Shown piece after piece: positions 1 to 6,215 of a stretch of DNA of 6,818 nucleotides. The notes under the pieces were generated by a model, which did not search any database, was not told where the DNA came from, and saw only the letters and a program-made list of their open reading frames with translations. The first letter of the stretch is position 1. The number at the start of each line of letters is the position of its first letter. The position numbers and the translations under genes are program-made. Source of the stretch: Thermogutta sp. (GTDB lineage Bacteria > Planctomycetota > Planctomycetia > Pirellulales > Thermoguttaceae); NCBI GenBank assembly GCA_012798155.1, contig JAAZNR010000753.1, forward strand, positions 1-6,818, read 5' to 3'.

Positions 1-1577
1 CTGCCCAGGAATCTCCGCAGCAACAGGCCAATCAGGAGCAGGCCAAGCAACAGGCCGAGCAAAAGGAGGCCGAGCAGCAGGAGGTCGAGCAGCAGGAGGC
101 CGAGCAGACACCGCCCGCCGAAAAGAGCGAGGGACAGCCTGCCGATTCGCCGCAAAGCGGTGCCGGCTCGGAGGCCCCCGCACCGTCGGACCAGTCTCGC
201 GGGGAAAGCAATCCCGTGATTCGCTTGGTCGGTTTCGCGGAAGAAAGCGCGGCGCCGTCGGGGGGATCGCCGACCTCGCAGCCGGGGCCTTCGCCCGCGG
301 CGCCCGCGGATGCCGCAGTCACTCCGCCTGCCGCGAGCCCCCCCGCGGCAGGTCCGCCTGGCACAAGTCCCTCTGAGGTAAGTCCCTCTGCCGAAAGTCC
401 CCCTCCCGAAAGTCCCCCTGGGGCGAGTCCGCCCGCGGCAAGTCCGCCTGAGATAAGTTCGCCCGCGGAAGCGGAATCGGAGCCCTCGACGCCGCCGGAA
501 GCGGCGTCTGCGGCGGAGTCCCCGGCCGCTGAAAGTCCGCAAGCCGCGCCCGAAAAACCGAAGTATCGTCCCTTCGAGGAAGTGCGGGATGATGTGCGGC
601 GGATCATCGCGGTCGAGCAAATGCGGGCAGCGCTGGACAAGATCGAAGAGGAGATGCGTCGCTATCAGGTGGCGTGGGGCAATTATCTGTCGGCGGTGGA
701 GTCGGCCAAGGAAACGAAGGCCGTGCCCCCCAGCCCGCCGCAGCGTCCCGATCTGGAGGCGATCGCCCGCCGCGAGGGTTTCCAGTACGGCCGAACCGAG
801 CTTCTCCCGCGGTGGGAGGTGGAGGCCTTGGAGATCGGCAGGTCCACGGATTCGCAGGGGGTGGCGTTCGCCCAGGTCATTTACGAGCTGCGAGAGTTCC
901 TGACGGTGCGGACCTTTGACATCGACCAAAACCAGTATCTCGCCTGGCCTACCGAGCGCGTCGAGGAGCACGTGCCCGAGTTCACCGATCCGGGCGTCAA
1001 GGAAGCCGTGCTTCAGGCGTGGCGGCTGCTCGAGGGGCGCAAGCTGGCCGAGGCCGAATGCGCTCGCCTGGCCTCCGAGGCGGAAAAGTCCGGCAAGACG
1101 TTGGCCGAGTTTTTCGCCGGCAGGGTGGATTTCAAGGACGCCCGAATCGTCCCCGAGACGGAGCCTTTCACCTGGCTGACGTACGGGGAATTGGATTTGG
1201 CCTGGGCGGCCTCTCGCCCGCCGTTCCTCAGCTCCATCCAGGCCAAGCGCAAGGATCCGGCCAGCGGATTGGTGGTGGACGAAGACGCGGTGGATCGGCC
1301 CGGCAATGAGTTCATGGCGGCCGTATTCTCGCTTCAACCGGGCCAAGTCGGCGTGGCCTGGAATCAACCGCGTTCCAAGGTCTATCTGGTGCGGGTGATC
1401 GAGATGCAGCCCCCGCCGGCCCAACTGCATGACGCCTTCGTGCGGCAAAACCAGCAGACGTATATGTCCATTTCCTGGTACGACCGGATCGAGGCCTACG
1501 GCCGCTGGAGCCGGAACCTGGAGGAGCAGGCGGGCTTGCGTTGGAGCCGTGCGCCTGCCCGCGCCGCCCGACCTTGA
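1..1577 (+). CDS. SurA/PpiD-like periplasmic folding factor (peptidyl-prolyl isomerase family), 5'-truncated
   Basis: The frame is open from base 3 to the TGA at 1575-1577, giving 524 visible residues; the start lies outside the window. Residues 1-38 are a Q/E/A-rich, probably coiled or disordered tract. Residues about 75-185 are a Pro/Ala/Ser-rich linker with a pentapeptide SPPxx repeat. From about residue 185 the sequence is globular: a YRPFEEVRDDVRRII stretch followed by a charged helix, as in the helical part of SurA/PpiD proteins. The C-terminus has the pattern NEFMAAVFSLQPGQVG, then KVYLVRVIEM, which resembles the 'F..A.fsL.pGevs...' end of this family. I could not see a clear complete parvulin catalytic domain, so isomerase activity is unproven. 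The family helps fold exported proteins in the cell envelope, usually anchored by an N-terminal membrane segment, which would lie upstream. A GTG at 216 could be mistaken for the start, but the reading frame runs through it without a stop and no ribosome binding site precedes it. The gene converges with the sigma-factor gene. Family assignment is by pattern recognition. Confidence 0.7.
   Translation, partial: AQESPQQQANQEQAKQQAEQKEAEQQEVEQQEAEQTPPAEKSEGQPADSPQSGAGSEAPAPSDQSRGESNPVIRLVGFAEESAAPSGGSPTSQPGPSPAAPADAAVTPPAASPPAAGPPGTSPSEVSPSAESPPPESPPGASPPAASPPEISSPAEAESEPSTPPEAASAAESPAAESPQAAPEKPKYRPFEEVRDDVRRIIAVEQMRAALDKIEEEMRRYQVAWGNYLSAVESAKETKAVPPSPPQRPDLEAIARREGFQYGRTELLPRWEVEALEIGRSTDSQGVAFAQVIYELREFLTVRTFDIDQNQYLAWPTERVEEHVPEFTDPGVKEAVLQAWRLLEGRKLAEAECARLASEAEKSGKTLAEFFAGRVDFKDARIVPETEPFTWLTYGELDLAWAASRPPFLSSIQAKRKDPASGLVVDEDAVDRPGNEFMAAVFSLQPGQVGVAWNQPRSKVYLVRVIEMQPPPAQLHDAFVRQNQQTYMSISWYDRIEAYGRWSRNLEEQAGLRWSRAPARAARP
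66..107 (+). repeat. 15-bp tandem repeat coding EAEQQ/EVEQQ
   Basis: Two full 15-bp units (66-80, 81-95) and a 12-base partial third (96-107) encode EAEQQ, EVEQQ, EAEQ. Units one and two differ by a single base (gcc/gtc). The length is a multiple of three, so copy-number change would keep the gene in frame. It lies in the Q/E-rich N-terminal part of the folding-factor gene. Confidence 0.8.
321..470 (+). repeat. 15-bp minisatellite coding SPPxx pentapeptides (10 units)
   Basis: Ten in-frame 15-bp units encode TPPAA, SPPAA, GPPGT, SPSEV, SPSAE, SPPPE, SPPGA, SPPAA, SPPEI and SSPAE. The core agtcc(c/g)cc is best kept from 366 to 455. The result is a proline-rich, probably extended linker between the Q/E-rich tract and the globular domain. 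Divergence between units suggests an old array, but the period is exact throughout. Confidence 0.85.
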
Positions 1578-1595
1578 AGACGCAAGCGTGCGGCC

Positions 1596-1673
1596 GCGAT
1601 TGGCGCGCTCTGAGGTCCGCCTTCGTCGCCGGCTGCGATTGCGCGGCGCTCAGGCGCGGCCTCGTCGCCGCCT
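1596..1673. repeat. Imperfect 39-bp tandem repeat between convergent genes
   Basis: Units 1596-1634 and 1635-1673 both begin gcgattg and both contain the 9-mer tcgtcgccg. An ungapped comparison gives 28 of 39 identical bases. They fill most of the 103-bp gap between the two converging genes. I see no T-rich tail typical of an intrinsic terminator. A 5-bp stem (1652-1656 with 1669-1673) is possible. Function unknown. Confidence 0.5.
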
Positions 1674-1680
1674 CCGGCCG

Positions 1681-2313
1681 CTAGATATCGTCGTGAGAAT
1701 GCGGTTCGACGGCCCGGGCTTCATCGCCGAAGAGGCGGGTGAGCTTCTCCCGCAACATCAGCCGGGCACGGAGCAATCGGACCTTGACGTTGGATTCCGT
1801 GATGCCCAAGGCCTCGGCCGTCTCCGCCGTGGAAAGCCCCTCCACATCCCGCAGCAGGAAGGTGAGGCGGTACTTGTCGTCGAGTTGGTCCATCGCCTCT
1901 TGCAGGATGCGTCCGGTCTCGGCGCGGCCGAGGATTTGGTCCGGGGTCTCCCGCCATTCGGCGATGAAAGACGGGAAGGGCGGATCGTCCTCGCCGTCGC
2001 GGCGGATATCGTCCGCCAGGGTCGCCGTGGCACGAACCGCCTCGCGCCGCAGCAGGGCCAAGGAGTGGTTCGACGCGATCCGCAGGAGCCAGGTCGCGAA
2101 GGCCGACTCGCCCCGGAAGTCGTGGAGGTGCTCCAGCAGCGTGATGAACGTCTGCTGCACCACCTCTTCCGCGTCGTGTTCGTTCCGGACGATGCGGCGG
2201 GCCAGGCCGAAGATGCGGCGTTCGTAACGGGCGACGAGGGCCTCGAAGGCGGAAAAGTCTCCCCTCCGAGCCTGCTGCAAGAGTTCCCAATCCACTTCGC
2301 GGTCGCTGACCAT
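1681..2313 (-). CDS. ECF-type RNA polymerase sigma factor (sigma-70 family)
   Basis: A 210-residue protein with the two-domain ECF layout. Region 2 spans about residues 20-91 and includes DAEEVVQQTF (47-56), the promoter -10-binding part with FRGESAFATWLLRIASN (66-82). A linker of about 45 residues follows. Region 4 spans about 136-192, with helix-turn-helix STAETAEALGITESNVKVRL (161-180) for -35 recognition. Such factors redirect RNA polymerase to a small regulon, usually in response to envelope or other stress. I chose the ATG at 2313 over an in-frame ATG at 2382 because GGAGGAG (plus-strand 2318-2324) ends four bases before it and the conserved domain starts right after; the 23 extra residues are basic and low-complexity. 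No anti-sigma or zinc-binding partner gene lies downstream or upstream within the window. The target regulon and ECF subgroup cannot be told from the sequence alone. Confidence 0.9.
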   Translation of the reverse strand: MVSDREVDWELLQQARRGDFSAFEALVARYERRIFGLARRIVRNEHDAEEVVQQTFITLLEHLHDFRGESAFATWLLRIASNHSLALLRREAVRATATLADDIRRDGEDDPPFPSFIAEWRETPDQILGRAETGRILQEAMDQLDDKYRLTFLLRDVEGLSTAETAEALGITESNVKVRLLRARLMLREKLTRLFGDEARAVEPHSHDDI

Positions 2314-2317
2314 GCGG

Positions 2318-2344
2318 CTCCTCCGTGCCGTCGGCGGCCGACGG
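2318..2344 (-). promoter_or_regulatory. Ribosome binding site and adjacent hairpin in the sigma-factor leader
   Basis: On the minus strand GGAGGAG (plus 2318-2324) sits four bases from the ATG at 2313 and decides the start. A perfect 7-bp inverted repeat with a 3-base loop (ccgtcgg at 2328-2334, ccgacgg at 2338-2344) ends three bases upstream of it. A hairpin this close could influence ribosome access; that is inference. A second small perfect stem is at 2397-2409 (gacgc/gcgtc, loop ttt). Confidence 0.6.
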
Positions 2345-2426
2345 ACGCGATGCCCCTTCGACTGCCCCGGTCGCCCGTTCAAAGACCTTCACGAGCGACG
2401 CTTTGCGTCTCCCACGCCTGCATCAA

Positions 2427-2455
2427 ACGATACCCGGGCCGGGCGGATTAGACAA
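2427..2455 (-). promoter_or_regulatory. Candidate sigma-70-like promoter of the ECF sigma gene
   Basis: On the minus strand TTGTCT (plus 2450-2455) and TATCGT (plus 2427-2432) are separated by 17 bases. Each matches four of six positions of the housekeeping consensus. Transcription would start near 2420, leaving a leader of about 105 bases with two hairpins. It could be a chance match; planctomycete promoter rules are poorly known to me. Confidence 0.35.
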
Positions 2456-2530
2456 CCGGCCCTTTTTCAGGTATGGCCGTTTGCCCCGTACCCGCCTCGC
2501 GTCAATGCCGGGGTTGACGAAGAGGCTGAG

Positions 2531-2610
2531 GGGGCGTTGCCCGCAGGGTCCGCGCTGCGCCGGACGCCCCTTCGAGGGCGCGTCATGGAGGGCCGCGCTT
2601 CGTCGCGGCC
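2531..2610. repeat. GC-rich inverted-repeat cluster
   Basis: Three perfect inverted repeats follow one another: ggggcgt (2531-2537) with acgcccc (2564-2570); cgccc with gggcg around cttcga (2565-2580), which competes with the first; and ggccgcg (2591-2597) with cgcggcc (2604-2610), loop cttcgt. No T-run follows on either strand, so these do not look like intrinsic terminators. They may be a REP-like intergenic element or a structured RNA. The cluster directly abuts the 29-bp repeat array. Confidence 0.5.
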
Positions 2611-2611
2611 G

Positions 2612-2718
2612 AGGTAGAAGCAAGGGGATCTTTAGGGGGGAGGTCGAAGCAAGGGGATCTTTAGGGGGGAGGTCGAGGCAATCGGGTTTTAGGGGCAGGT
2701 CGAAGCAAGGGGGTTTTT
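2612..2718. repeat. Degenerate 29-bp tandem repeat, four units
   Basis: Units: 2612-2640 and 2641-2669 (29 bp each, differing by one base), 2670-2696 (27 bp, diverged) and 2697-2718 (partial). The shared core is aggtcgaagcaagggg followed by a T-rich then G-rich stretch. There are no spacers between copies, so this is not a CRISPR array. The unit is not a multiple of three, so it cannot encode a regular peptide repeat. The strand is strongly biased: purine-rich on plus. Confidence 0.8.
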
Positions 2719-2748
2719 AATACGACAGCGCTAAGTTGCCTACTTGCT

Positions 2749-2793
2749 GCGACCAGTTGAGCTGTTATCGGTGCGACCACCCCAACTGATCGT
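2749..2793. repeat. Imperfect inverted repeat within the repeat interruption
   Basis: gcgaccagttg (2749-2759) pairs with caactgatcgt (2783-2793): nine Watson-Crick pairs, one G-T pair at the end and one C-A mismatch, with a 23-base loop. It lies in the 111 bp separating the two groups of 29-bp repeats. It might be a structured RNA, a protein-binding dyad, or the edge of an inserted fragment. Confidence 0.4.
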
Positions 2794-2829
2794 GGTTCTC
2801 TCCCGACTTGGAGCTATCGCGCTAAAGGG

Positions 2830-2887
2830 ATGTCGAGGCAAGCGGGTCTCTATCGGGGAGGCAAATGTAAGCGGGTCTCCGCCGCAC
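2830..2887. repeat. Two further diverged copies of the 29-bp repeat
   Basis: 2830-2858 is exactly 29 bases; its first 18 bases match unit three of the main array at 16 positions (gtcgaggcaa then cgggt). 2859-2887 keeps the aagcgggtctc core but is otherwise weak. These copies sit 111 bp beyond the main array, so the array appears interrupted rather than ended at 2718. Confidence 0.5.
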
Positions 2888-3170
2888 GGGAAATGCTCAA
2901 ACAAGCGACCGGCACTCTACGTAGGAGACAAGGGAACTCGAACGCGCAACTTGGGGGCTTTTTGACGGTCGATCGGCGGCATTCTCCAAGCGTCCTATCG
3001 GCCGGGGCTGCGCCGGGAGGCCGGGAATGCCCTCGCCGGCAAGAAATGCCCGCGGATGACGCCCGATCGCATTTTCGCCGAATGAGGCTGTTACAACCAT
3101 CGAAGGCGTTGGATTCAGTTTCGATCGGGAAAATCATCGCAACCGGTTTATTATCGCCAATCGTGAATCC
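2888..3170. other. Non-coding stretch without recognisable gene
   Basis: Several short frames cross this part on both strands, but none has a credible ribosome binding site or recognisable protein. The bases around 2933-2956 read GTRTRNLG in one frame, a peptide string I recall as a frequent spurious translation in databases. A sequence tcgaa at 2939-2943 recalls an antisense tRNA T-loop, but its flanks do not form the stem. Composition becomes visibly more AT-rich after about 3090. Confidence 0.5.
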
Positions 3171-3217
3171 TTCTGCGGATTTCGCCGAGATGGTATATTA
3201 ACAAGATGGTGCATCTT
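3171..3217 (+). promoter_or_regulatory. Candidate promoter and palindrome upstream of the synthetase gene
   Basis: TATATT at 3194-3199 is a good -10 hexamer in an otherwise GC-rich region; ttctgc at 3171-3176 sits at 17 bases but is a poor -35. A perfect palindrome aagatg-gtg-catctt (3203-3217) covers the predicted start point near 3206, a usual place for a repressor operator. The leader to the GTG would be about 100 bases. Supported only by motif match. Confidence 0.3.
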
Positions 3218-3309
3218 ACCGTTCTTCGGGCATCCTCGCGGACGCTTGCAGGGCATGCTCGCACCATAAAACATTTCGCTCAATTTCACTCAGCTTCCGG
3301 GAGACGACC

Positions 3310-5997
3310 GTGAGTATCGAGAACCTGAACAAGATTTTTCACCCGCAACGTGTCGCCGTCATCGGCGCGAGTGATACGCCGACCAGCGTCGGCTATACCG
3401 TGCTGAAGAATTTGGTAGGTTCCGGTTTTCAGGGCGTGGTGTACCCGGTCAACTCCAAACGGGAGTCGGTACAAGGGATCCACGCTTATAAAGACGTCCA
3501 GAGCCTGCCCCACCCCCCCGACTTGGCCGTGATTTGCACGCCGGGGCGAACCGTCCCCGGGTTGATCCGCGACTTGGGCGAGGTCGGCACGCGGGGGGTC
3601 GTGGTGATCTCGGCCGGTTTCCGCGAGATCGGCGAGGAAGGGCGGAAACTGGAGGCCCAAATCCTCCAAGAGCAGGCCAAGTTCCCGGGCATGCGGATCG
3701 TCGGTCCCAACTGCCTGGGTATCATCGTGCCCAGTCTGTCTCTGAATGCCAGCTTCGCCGCCGAGACGCCGCCCAAGGGGCATATCGGTTTCGTCTCGCA
3801 GTCCGGCGCGCTCTGCACTTCCGTGCTCGATTGGGCCATCGACCAAGGGATCGGGTTCTCCTACTTCGTCTCGGTCGGCAATATGCTGGACGTGACGATT
3901 GCCGACTTGATCGACTATTTCGGCTCGCAGACCGAAACGCAATCCATCATCCTTTACATCGAGTCGATCACGGAGGCGCGGGAATTCATGTCCGCGGCGC
4001 GGGCGTTCGCGCGATCCAAGCCGATCGTGGCCTACAAGGCCGGCCGCTTTGCCGAATCGGCGGCGGCGGCGGCCTCGCACACGGGGGCCATGGCGGGCGT
4101 GGACGCCGTGTACGAGGCGGCATTCCAACGCGCCGGCGTCGAACGCATCTTCCAGATCGAAGATATGTTCGACTGCGCCGAACTGCTCGCCCGCCAGCAA
4201 CCGCCCAAGGGCGACCGCTTGGCGATCATCACCAATGCGGGCGGTCCGGGCGTGATGACGACCGACGCCTTGATCGCCCGGGACGGCCACCTCGCCGCCC
4301 TGTCCGAGGAAACGATCCAAAAACTGAACGAGTTCCTGCCGCCCTTCTGGTCGCACAATAACCCCGTGGACGTGCTGGGAGACGCCCCCCCGGAACGTTA
4401 TGCCAAAGCCCTCGATGCCGTGCTCAACGACTCCGCCGTGGACGCGGTGCTGGTGATTCTGACCCCCCAGGCCATGACCGATTCCACGGGAACGGCGCGG
4501 GCGGTGGGCGAGATGGCCAAGAAACACAGGAAGCCCGTCCTGGCGGCCTGGATGGGCGGACATACCGTCGCCGAGGGCATGCAAGTCCTCAGCGACTTCG
4601 GCGTTCCGTCCTACACGACCCCGGAAAAGGCGGTGCGGGCATTCATGCACTTGGTGTCCTATGCCCGAAACCTCACCCTCCTGCACGAGACCCCCCGCGA
4701 CATCCCCGTTTCGTTCTCCTTCGATCGTCAGCGCTTGCGGGGCGTGTTCGAGAGCCTGCTCACCGAGGGCGCCGAGATCCTCACGGAAAGCGTCTCCAAG
4801 GCCTTCCTGGAAGCCTACGGCATCCCGATCAGCAAGCCCTTCCTGGCTCGCAACGCCGAGCAGGCCGTGGAAATCGCCAAGCGCGTCGGCTTCCCCGTGG
4901 TGATGAAAATCCACTCGCCGCAGATCACGCACAAGACGGACGTGGGCGGCGTCAAACTCAACCTGGCCACCGAATCCGCCGTCCGCGAGGCCTTCGAGCA
5001 GATGACGCAACGGGCGGCCGAACGCCGGCCCGACGCCCTGATCATCGGCTGCACCGTGCAAAAGATGGTCAGCTATCCCAACAGCTTCGAACTGATCATC
5101 GGCACCAAGCGCGATCCGGTCTTCGGGTCGGTGATTCTGGTGGGGATGGGCGGCGTGGCGGCCGAGGTCTTCCAGGATCGCGCCCTGGCCTTGCCGCCGC
5201 TGAACGAAACGCTGGCCCGCCGGGCGCTGGAATCGCTCAAGTCCTGGCCGCTGCTCCGCGGCTATCGCGGCCGGCCCGGCGTCAACATCGACAAGCTGAT
5301 CGAGGTCTTGATGCGGTTCTCCTATCTCGTGGCCGATTATCCCGAGATTCAGGAATTGGACGTCAACCCCCTGCTCGTCACGCCGGACGAGGTCATCGCC
5401 CTCGACGCCCGCGTGATCGTGGATCGCAATGCCCTGGTCTACGGCGTGCGGCCTTATGCCCATCTGGCGATTCGCCCCTATCCCGAGGAGTTCGTCACGG
5501 AACGGCAACTCAAGGACGGCACGCCCGTCATCCTACGGCCCATCAAGCCCGAGGACGAGCCCATGTGGCATGAGCTTCTGGCGACCTGCTCCACGCAATC
5601 GCTGTGGTTCCGCTTCAGCTACCTGTTCAAGCAGACCACGCACGAGATGGCCTCGCGCTACTGCTTCATCGACTACGATCGCGAAATCGGGATCGTGGCG
5701 GAGGTGGAGGAGGACGGGCAGCGGCGTCTCATCGGCGTGGGCCGCCTCGTCGCCGACGCCAACCACGAGGTCGCGGAATACGCCGTCATCGTGGTGGATC
5801 GCTGGCACGGTCGCGGCCTGGGCGGCTTGCTGACCGACTACTGCCTGGAAGTCGCCAAGCGGTGGGGAATCAAGAAGGTCGTCGCCGAGACGTCCAAGGA
5901 CAATGCCCGGATGCTCGCCACCTTCCGCAATCGCGGCTTCGAATTCAACGAAAAGGCCGACCAGGACGTGGTGCTGGTTTCGCGTTCCTTGGCCTGA
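3310..5997 (+). CDS. ADP-forming acyl-CoA synthetase fused to GNAT acetyltransferase (Pat/PatZ-type architecture)
   Basis: An 895-residue protein close in length and order to PatZ/YfiQ. Residues about 8-135: Rossmann CoA-binding domain (VAVIGASDTPTSVG). About 150-460: succinyl-CoA-ligase-like domains with GFVSQSGAL, YIES (E218) and ASHTGAMAG carrying H257. About 480-705: ATP-grasp with HKTDVGGVKL (H541), VFGSVILVGMGGVAAE and QELDVNPLL (681-689). About 737-893: GNAT domain with the acetyl-CoA loop RWHGRGLGG (831-839) and candidate catalytic E823 in AEYAV. ADP-forming synthetases interconvert acyl-CoA + ADP + Pi with acid + CoA + ATP through phosphohistidine. Pat enzymes acetylate lysines of targets such as acetyl-CoA synthetase. 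By my recollection of the Pyrococcus ACD1 enzyme, H257, H541 and E218 correspond to its alpha H257, beta H71 and alpha E218, so the ligase half may be active, unlike Salmonella Pat. The GTG start is set by GGGAG (3299-3303), six bases upstream. It is probably a single-gene transcript ending at the terminator after 6066. No deacetylase or acs gene lies nearby. Confidence 0.93.
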   Translation: MSIENLNKIFHPQRVAVIGASDTPTSVGYTVLKNLVGSGFQGVVYPVNSKRESVQGIHAYKDVQSLPHPPDLAVICTPGRTVPGLIRDLGEVGTRGVVVISAGFREIGEEGRKLEAQILQEQAKFPGMRIVGPNCLGIIVPSLSLNASFAAETPPKGHIGFVSQSGALCTSVLDWAIDQGIGFSYFVSVGNMLDVTIADLIDYFGSQTETQSIILYIESITEAREFMSAARAFARSKPIVAYKAGRFAESAAAAASHTGAMAGVDAVYEAAFQRAGVERIFQIEDMFDCAELLARQQPPKGDRLAIITNAGGPGVMTTDALIARDGHLAALSEETIQKLNEFLPPFWSHNNPVDVLGDAPPERYAKALDAVLNDSAVDAVLVILTPQAMTDSTGTARAVGEMAKKHRKPVLAAWMGGHTVAEGMQVLSDFGVPSYTTPEKAVRAFMHLVSYARNLTLLHETPRDIPVSFSFDRQRLRGVFESLLTEGAEILTESVSKAFLEAYGIPISKPFLARNAEQAVEIAKRVGFPVVMKIHSPQITHKTDVGGVKLNLATESAVREAFEQMTQRAAERRPDALIIGCTVQKMVSYPNSFELIIGTKRDPVFGSVILVGMGGVAAEVFQDRALALPPLNETLARRALESLKSWPLLRGYRGRPGVNIDKLIEVLMRFSYLVADYPEIQELDVNPLLVTPDEVIALDARVIVDRNALVYGVRPYAHLAIRPYPEEFVTERQLKDGTPVILRPIKPEDEPMWHELLATCSTQSLWFRFSYLFKQTTHEMASRYCFIDYDREIGIVAEVEEDGQRRLIGVGRLVADANHEVAEYAVIVVDRWHGRGLGGLLTDYCLEVAKRWGIKKVVAETSKDNARMLATFRNRGFEFNEKADQDVVLVSRSLA

Positions 5998-6065
5998 TTC
6001 GGCGGGCCCAAGCATCCCGTACAGCGCTTCGCGGAACCTCGCGATGCGGCAAACGTGCGAGTCGT

Positions 6066-6104
6066 GGAGAACTCGGCACCCTGTGCCGGGTTCTTCGTCT
6101 TTTG
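6066..6104 (+). terminator. Intrinsic terminator of the synthetase-acetyltransferase gene
   Basis: gaactcggcac (6069-6079) pairs with gtgccgggttc (6083-6093) over 11 bp with one G-T pair and a cct loop. The stem can be extended by three further pairs to 6066/6096, and a T-rich stretch gtctttt follows. It starts about 70 bases past the stop codon. Confidence 0.8.
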
Positions 6105-6148
6105 CCGACGGCGGCGATTGCGGATTATTTGCCGACGCCGATTGCGGA
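6101..6148. repeat. Short direct repeat (24/21 bp)
   Basis: 6101-6124 and 6128-6148 both read tttgccgacg then cgattgcgga; the first has three extra bases in the middle plus one neighbouring position that depends on alignment. They lie straight after the terminator, and the first copy overlaps its T-tail. A small stem cgatt/aatcg (6139-6152) is in the second copy. No function evident. Confidence 0.5.
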
Positions 6149-6215
6149 ATCGCAGGGCGGAGAAAAGCCGCGCGGCCGGCCCCGCCGCACACCCCCTCCT
6201 ATTCCCTTTATTCCC

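Noticed and set aside
216..218. GTG as the start of the folding-factor gene
   Set aside because: The frame is open to the window edge, the Q/E-rich coding tract continues upstream in frame, and no ribosome binding site precedes this codon.
32..640. 202-codon minus-strand frame with G/A/S/L repeats
   Set aside because: Its repetitive look is only the complement of the two 15-bp repeat tracts in the plus-strand gene.
2314..2382. Longer N-terminus for the ECF sigma factor from an ATG at 2382
   Set aside because: The downstream ATG at 2313 has a strong GGAGGAG site; the extra 23 residues are basic low-complexity and would include the hairpin region.
1429..2451. 340-codon plus-strand frame
   Set aside because: It starts inside the folding-factor gene, crosses the convergent gap and runs antisense to the clear ECF sigma gene; no domain is seen.
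2612..2718. CRISPR array
   Set aside because: Copies are directly adjacent with no unique spacers, they decay rapidly, and no cas gene is present.
2325..2720. 131-codon frame over the 29-bp repeats
   Set aside because: It merely translates non-coding repeats and hairpins; the 29-bp unit shifts frame every copy and no ribosome binding site is seen.
2915..2960. Antisense tRNA gene around the tcgaa core
   Set aside because: The bases flanking the would-be T-loop (aggga and cgcgc) are not complementary and no acceptor or anticodon stems can be drawn.
2744..3201. Short frames (2744-2965 and 2830-3201 on plus, 2850-3137 on minus)
   Set aside because: They overlap each other and the degenerate repeats, lack recognisable domains and credible start signals.
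3286..5508. 740-codon open frame antisense to the synthetase gene
   Set aside because: It is rich in G, R, H, D and Q, has no recognisable domain, and mirrors codon structure of the well-supported plus-strand gene; long antisense frames are expected in GC-rich coding DNA.
5533..6192. 219-codon minus-strand frame over the GNAT domain and terminator
   Set aside because: It is antisense to a clear GNAT domain and runs through the intrinsic terminator; no protein family is recognised.
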